Assembly: GCA_039720395.1 (NCBI GenBank) | Contig: CM077820.1 | Location: 16,577,161-16,641,160 of the forward strand | Direction of reading: 5' to 3' | DNA: 64,000 nt | Source of the DNA: Liquidambar formosana | Taxonomy: Eukaryota > Streptophyta > Magnoliopsida > Saxifragales > Altingiaceae | Shown: in pieces, positions 58,902 through 64,000 of the stretch | How the letters are laid out: each line of letters opens with the position of its first letter | How positions within the stretch are numbered: position 1 is the stretch's first letter | Notes under the pieces: generated by a model | What the model was told of the DNA's origin: nothing | Seen by the model: the letters and a program-made list of their open reading frames with translations, nothing else | Databases searched by the model: none | Program-made: the position numbers and the translations under genes

Positions 58902-58995
58902 CGATGTGCTTCTCGACTTAAATGAATTGATTGGAAGAGCTACAATGGTGAGACTAGGAGGTTAGATTGGCACCTTAGGCGATGGCTTTTGTTGG

Positions 58996-59470
58996 TGTTA
59001 GAACACCACTTCACCCCAAGCTAATACTCCCTCTCACGGGCTGACCCCGCTCGCACGTGGATAGATGAATCGATACATGGCAATGAATTAGACTGAGTTG
59101 AACCGATAAACGGTATGAAGGGATAAATGAAAAGGAGGGGGGAGGAGGTGCATGTGAAAACTTGAAACCAGGACCTCCTAGAGATTAGAGCTCTGATACT
59201 ATGTTAGAGCACCACTTGACCCCAAAAGCTTAAACTGTTAGGGAATGGGTTAATAATGTATATCAAGCTATCAAGCTAATAGTTGGTATGGCATTTTTGG
59301 TGTTAAGGTAGAAAATGAAGGGGGTGGAGAAATCCTATATCTACATCAGTAGGGTTGTCGTAGATCGAATAGCCACTAGAAGGTAGTCAAAGGTAGATTG
59401 CCGTTAGGAATTATTGCCAGAGAGGGAGAGAGATTGAGTTTTCGAGTTCTCGCGAGGTAAACTTCATTGT
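58996..59470 (-). mobile_element. Decayed LTR-retroelement or TRIM relic
   Basis: TGTTAGARCACCACTTSACCCCAA occurs at 58996 and again at 59202. Just left of the second is GCTCTGATACTA (59190-59201), the reverse complement of a methionine-tRNA primer site. This is the arrangement of a minus-strand LTR next to its primer site. No coding sequence. The outer ends are not resolved. Confidence 0.5.
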
Positions 59471-60105
59471 AAAGAAGGGTATTTTTGTCAGAAAAATGGC
59501 AAAAGAAAGCTTCATCTCAAAAACTCTACAACTTCGGAATTTTTTTTAAGGGAATTGGACTATCAAAAAATTTAAAATTTATTTCAAATATTCCATGGAT
59601 ACAGAGTAGATAATAAGTTTTCCTATGATTAGCGATTAGATAAGCTTAATGTATCGGCACCTTTTTTATTTTTCATATGTTTTTAAACTATAGGAGAACA
59701 CAAACCCACAAACACTCATCTAAAGTCAAAATGAACACATCCGTAAACCCCTCACCTTTATTAGGATAAGACTTGTCATTAGGCCAAAAGGCCATTGACA
59801 ACATGTTAGACATTTTATTGATGGGGCCAATTAAAATAATTAAATAAGACATTTTGTGGGTGGTTTAAAAAACAGAAAAAGGGTCCCCACCTTATCAATG
59901 TGTTTGGATGGAAGGAAGTGGAGAGAATATAAAGGAAATGGTAGAAAGGAACACTATCCCTTGTTTGGGAGTTTTATGAGGAGAGAAAATAAATAAATAA
60001 ATAATGGAGAGAAAATTGAGGGATTCAAAACCCCTCTACACCTATTTTTTTTTCCCTTCTAGAAGTGGCAGGAAATGGAGGGAAAGGAAAGAGGATGGTT
60101 ATTGC
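59471..60105. other. Spacer, no gene
   Basis: AT-rich sequence; 59900-60080 has GGAGAGAATATAAAGG and GGAGAGAAAATAAATAAATAAATAATGG runs. Nothing coding. Confidence 0.3.
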
Positions 60106-60750
60106 CACCACAAAAATTCTTTTGTACCCACACTAGCTTATTTTAAACTTCTCAAAGTTTTATGAAAAATATAAAACATTTTCATGAAAACTGGCCTCTA
60201 TCATTTTGATCGACTTTGTAGAATAAAGTTTTTCCAAAATCTATTGTTTAAGTAAACTTTTTGGCCATTTACAGTCTTTATTTCATTTACATAAACAGAG
60301 ATTGTAAATGGTCAAAGAGTTCACTTAAACGATAGATTTTGAAAAAAATTTATTTTAAAAAATTGTTCAAAATGATGTTTTCTAGTGGATTATGCGACTA
60401 GTTTTCATGAAAAGGGACGATTAGTGCCATCACAAAAATTCCTTTGCACCCTCCATTTATTTTAAACTTCTTAAGGTTTTATGAAAAATATAAAAGGTTT
60501 TAATGAAAACTAGACACATTGTTCACTGAACATAATTTTGAACTACTTTATAGAAGAAAGTTGTTTCAAAATATATTGTTTAAATAGATATTTTGGCCAT
60601 TTTTCCTGAAACAGTCGAAAAAAATGAACATAGAGTAAATGGTAAAAAATTCCACTTAAATTACAGATTTTAGAAAATCTTTCTTCTACAAAGTTGTTCA
60701 AAATAATAGAGGGCAGTTTTTATGAAAACCTTTTATATTTTTCATAAAGA
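60106..60750. repeat. Two adjoining fold-back repeats
   Basis: Two related palindromic units, about 60106-60410 and 60413-60750. They share CACAAAAATTCYTTTGCACCC-like starts, TTTTATGAAAAATATAAAA, and a central part where TCACTTAAACGATAGATTTTG pairs with AAAATCTATTGTTTAAGTA. The second lacks its right end. Same family as 37543-37971 and 47400-47780. Confidence 0.55.
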
Positions 60751-60777
60751 GTGGTGCTAACATGACAGATTGTCATT

Positions 60778-60898
60778 GCTAAAAGCAATGACAGTCAAAT
60801 CATGACCACAAATGGGTTTTGATTCTTTTTTTTTTTATTTATTTAAATTATGGATTATTATTTTTTGTGGCCATAATTTGACTGTCATTGCTTTTAGC
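60778..60898. repeat. 121-bp palindromic MITE
   Basis: GCTAAAAGCAATGACAGTCA at the left pairs with TGACTGTCATTGCTTTTAGC at the right. Inner blocks ATCATGACCACAAA and TTTGTGGCCATAAT also pair. The sequence after it is the start of the duplicated F-box flank block. Confidence 0.75.
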
Positions 60899-61319
60899 TT
60901 AATTAATCTCCTTAAGAATGTTTAAGCTATTGCCTACTCCCACCGCCCATTGCCTATCGATTCGACTAATAAACTCGATTGATGACTAACCTAAGAGAGA
61001 ATGACAAGTCAAACCTAAGATCTTTGATTTCTTAAGGCTTAAGTCTTAAAAATCACTTTTTCTTTCTCTGAAAACCAAATATATTCACATAGCATTTTTA
61101 GCTGCTTTGAATTTGCCTTCTACTTAAATTTCCTTGATTATGAATATTTGTTGGAATCAATTGTTATCTAAAATTTTCACAAATTTGCAACTGTAGCAAA
61201 TTTTTTTTTTCCCCTAATTAAAAAGTGTTTGAAAAAATGGCTAATTCTTCAAGAAAAATCTTATAATTTTCTTGCAATAAATTGAAAAATCTAAAAGAAA
61301 GTTTCATTATAAAATACAT

Positions 61320-61711
61320 GAAAGGGTTCCGTTGACACTTGGTGCAAAACTTTTTATACTTACACCTATCAATATCTTTTTAAAGAAATCATATTTTACT
61401 AATCTAGCCGTTGGATTACATATCCCTATCATGCACGTTATGCATGCCAAATTTCAAGTTAATCGGATTTTGGGAAGTGTTTGATCTATAAACTTACATT
61501 TCTTTTAATAAATAGAACTTTAATTTCGAGAACTTTATGGATGACATAGCTCCTAATCTCCGATTAACCTGAAATTTGAGATGCATGACCTGCATAACAA
61601 GAATATGTAAGCCAACAGTTGGATTGACAAAATATGATTTATATAAAAAGATATTGCCAGGTTTAAGTGTAAAAAGTTTAATTTACACTAGGTGTCAACG
61701 AAATCCTACCC
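61320..61711. mobile_element. MITE, orthologous to 30587-30973
   Basis: Same flanks (AAAATACAT and AAAATATAT) and the same inverted ends GTTGACAC..GTGTCAAC, so it was inherited with the duplicated block. The truncated relative of the second MITE follows at 61733-61839 and ends at the deletion junction. Confidence 0.65.
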
Positions 61712-62968
61712 AAAATATATATATTATATATAGGGGAGGGATCCGTTTACACCTGGTATAAAACTTTTTAGTCTTACACCCCTCAATAACATTTTGTAGG
61801 ATTGATATTTAACAAAACCAACTGTTAGATTGGATATTGGCCGACGATGAGATCTCTGGCCACCTGGTTTAGCCTCTGCTACTTTGGATGTACAATTAGC
61901 TTCAATCTGTTAGAGTTTTCATTTCATAATCTCAATTAGAAATTGTAGGCTATCTAGATTTTTTTATTTTATTTTATTTTATTAAATGGATGTGATTTCT
62001 CTAAATTCTCTACTATGTAGTCATTTCTTGTTGTATGGTAAGGAGAAGTAGCTCTCGTTATATGGTTAATGTGAGTAATGTCCCCACTTTTGAAGAACAA
62101 AATCCTCGTTAAAAGTCTTTATCTGAGGCTTAAAATTAAAGGATTAGGCTTTGGGTTTAATAGTTGGGCTTGACTAGTGAGTACTTAGAGATGATTTTGA
62201 AGAAACCTTGAACCAATGAACAATAGAGGGGTTGGGACTGGGGAGGTTGGAGTGAGTCTTCCATTTAACTGTGACATGGCCACGTGGTGCACGGGTCAAT
62301 AAGAGTCAAATAAAGTGGAATTGTGAAATCAAAAAATATTTTGATAATTTCACTTTACATGGTTCTCATTAGCCCACCGTGTCACAATTACATACAAGTT
62401 TTTCTCGGGAGGTTGGGGATGACTTTGCTATGCAAAAATGCACATCCAAATGTGCACAGGCCCTGAGCTTTACGTGTGCTTATCAGCTTATGAGAAGGCT
62501 AGTGTCAGACGCAACCCGCACCAATCACCCCGAATCCCCTCCTTTCCTCCTTCCTTTATTTATTTATTTTATTTTTGGGTAAACACCTCTTGTAGTCTTG
62601 TGTTATCTAATCACCCTGTCTTTTCTGAAATTACAATGTAGTACTCTATTTTGGAAAATAATGTACACCCACCTCCCCTCTGTCAAATAATCATTATTAC
62701 AGATCATAACATTTAAGGCCGATATCAAGCAAAAATAAACCCAAAATACCCATTCTCTCACTCTGTTGCAAGCACCTTGACCACAAGTAAGCATCTATGC
62801 TCTTCCTGTAAAAGAAGAGTAAAGCTTCTATTTCTAGTCTATTTCTTTTTCATTACAAGATGCGTGGGATCACCTATGAGCAAGTTCAGTAAGATACCAT
62901 AATTTTTAGCTCTGTTTTTGAAAAAAAAAAAAAAAAAAAAAAAAATTCTCAATTTTGTATGACCATAG

Positions 62969-63305
62969 TTGTGAAGTATCGGGTTAAACCCGATACAGTT
63001 CTGACTCAATTTCCTGAGATGATTGTGAGCTATGATGAGATCCTGGATTTGCGTTGCTATGAATTTCATATACTCTGTATCGAGGAAGAGTCATATATAT
63101 ATGGTGCTGCACATTCATGATAAGCTCATGCGTTACAATCTTAAGGATAAGACTTGCAAAAAACTTCAAATCCGGATAAGACTTGCAAGAAACTTCATGA
63201 TTTGGCTCCTTTCGTGTTGATAGAGGTTACCTTTTTTATACAGTAACTTTGGTTTTCGGATGGTTTACAGCTTATCAATATATTGACAATCTTTGTTGTG
63301 TTTGA
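62969..63305 (+). pseudogene. F-box 3' fragment, second copy
   Basis: Sister of 36578-36888, running from TTGTGAAGTATCG to TGA at 63303-63305. It carries the same missing CGGGGAGAAACAG region, plus an extra repeated segment (TTGCAAAAAACTTCAAATCCGGATAAGAC) around 63155-63185. Only the end of the F-box-associated domain is left. Confidence 0.78.
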
Positions 63306-63895
63306 AGCTAATTTTGTTATAAGAATGATGTACAAAAGCATATTCGACATGCAATATTTAAGAAATTAGTCTTTGTATTATTTTAGATCATTCTCTTGGA
63401 ATTTTTTTGTTCAATATTTTTTAATGGTTCAATTCAATTCCATTCCATTCCGTTCCTATTCCTCCGATTCTGACCATGTAAACGCACCCATAAAGTCTTT
63501 CCTTTGAGTTTTTCTAGTAGGATTTCAAGGTAGTATAGGCTTGCTTGCTAATATGTCCAAACGTTGCCCATGATGGGATCAATGGGCACATGGTTTAGCC
63601 GGTGCTGCTTTGGATGCACAATTAGCTTCAATCTATAAGATATTTCATTTCATATTCTCAACTAGAATTGTAGGCTGTATAAATTTGTTAAATGGATTTG
63701 ATTTCTCTAAATTCTCTACGTTACTATGCAGTCTTACTTGTATGCTAAGGAGAACTCGTTCTTGTTATATGATCAATGTCCCCACTTTTGAAGAATATCC
63801 TCCTTAAAAGTGTTTATTTGACGCTTGAGTTCGACTGTTACTAAATCTAAATCCCTTAGGCTGCCCACTCAAGATTTCAAAGTTATCATAGGCAT

Positions 63896-64000
63896 GCCAA
63901 TGTGGGTTGGTTTAGTTGGTAAGAATTGAATTCTTTGCTTGTAAGGCTTAAGTTCGACTCTTGCTGTCAACAGTCCTCTTTGGTGGGCGATCTCTAAGTT
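63896..64000 (+). repeat. tRNA-derived SINE, cut by the window end
   Basis: GTGGGTTGGTTTAGTTGGTAAG gives an A box (about 63908-63919), and AAGTTCGACTC gives a B box (about 63950-63960), about 35 bp apart as in tRNA-related plant SINEs. The 3' part lies beyond the window. Confidence 0.5.

Larger units (their letters stand above)
60899..63870 (+). repeat. Second copy of F-box flanking DNA, F-box gene deleted
   Basis: 60899-61839 aligns with 30045-31104 and 61840-63870 aligns with 35427-37420. The join at about 61839 (TTGGATATTG next to GCCGACGATGAG) skips about 4.3 kb that in the other copy contains the hAT element and the whole F-box gene. A TTG shared at both breakpoints suggests a microhomology deletion. 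(TTTA)n, A-runs and the F-box 3' fragment lie within. Sequence identity is clearly below that of the 5.56-kb units, so this duplication is older. Confidence 0.75.

Overview
This 64-kb window is AT-rich nuclear DNA from a flowering plant, most likely a eudicot. The evidence is plant-type Copia and Tat/Gypsy LTR retrotransposons, F-box proteins with a C-terminal F-box-associated domain, a cysteine-rich receptor-like kinase with the usual plant exon layout, and many non-autonomous DNA transposons. I saw no bacterial, organellar or viral replicon features, no rRNA or tRNA gene and no CRISPR array. The species cannot be named from the sequence.

Layout. 1-15146 is a three-level nest of retrotransposons. 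An old Copia element on the minus strand (gag relic and LTR-like DNA, 13746-15146) was cut by a Tat-type Gypsy element (3' untranslated repeats 1-591, LTR 592-740 plus 10763-13745). Its LTR was then cut by a young full-length Angela-like Copia element on the minus strand (741-10757, 5-bp target duplication AATAA). 15147-37400 is a decayed F-box cluster: a 5'-truncated relic (16656-17232), two truncated copies inside a near-identical 5.56-kb tandem duplication (19187-30308), the best-preserved copy (34135-35365, one frameshift) and a 3' fragment (36578-36888). A small relic of a receptor-kinase transmembrane exon (15160-15329) lies at its left edge. 38833-44687 holds a cysteine-rich receptor-like kinase on the minus strand. 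Its kinase exons are all open, but its extracellular exon carries an in-frame stop and a frameshift. 44700-49600 has no gene but several repeats. 49672-50889 is a more diverged F-box pseudogene. 51000-60900 is mostly transposon debris (LINE relic, a MULE with internal repeats, MITEs, a SINE). 60899-63870 is a second copy of the F-box flanking DNA from which the F-box gene itself was deleted.

Function. No gene here looks fully intact. The two gene families, F-box (substrate receptors of SCF ubiquitin ligases) and DUF26 receptor kinases, are typical fast birth-and-death families. The window is best read as a graveyard of both, expanded by tandem duplication and cut up by transposons. Paralogue comparison supplies empty sites for several insertions, so many transposon boundaries and target-site duplications can be read to the base. 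I did not find a convincing new biological system. The most unusual items are the near-identical 5.56-kb duplication, a hAT-like element that seems to carry a plastid pyruvate-kinase gene fragment, a nearly fully palindromic MULE, and a receptor kinase with an intact kinase half and a broken ectodomain.
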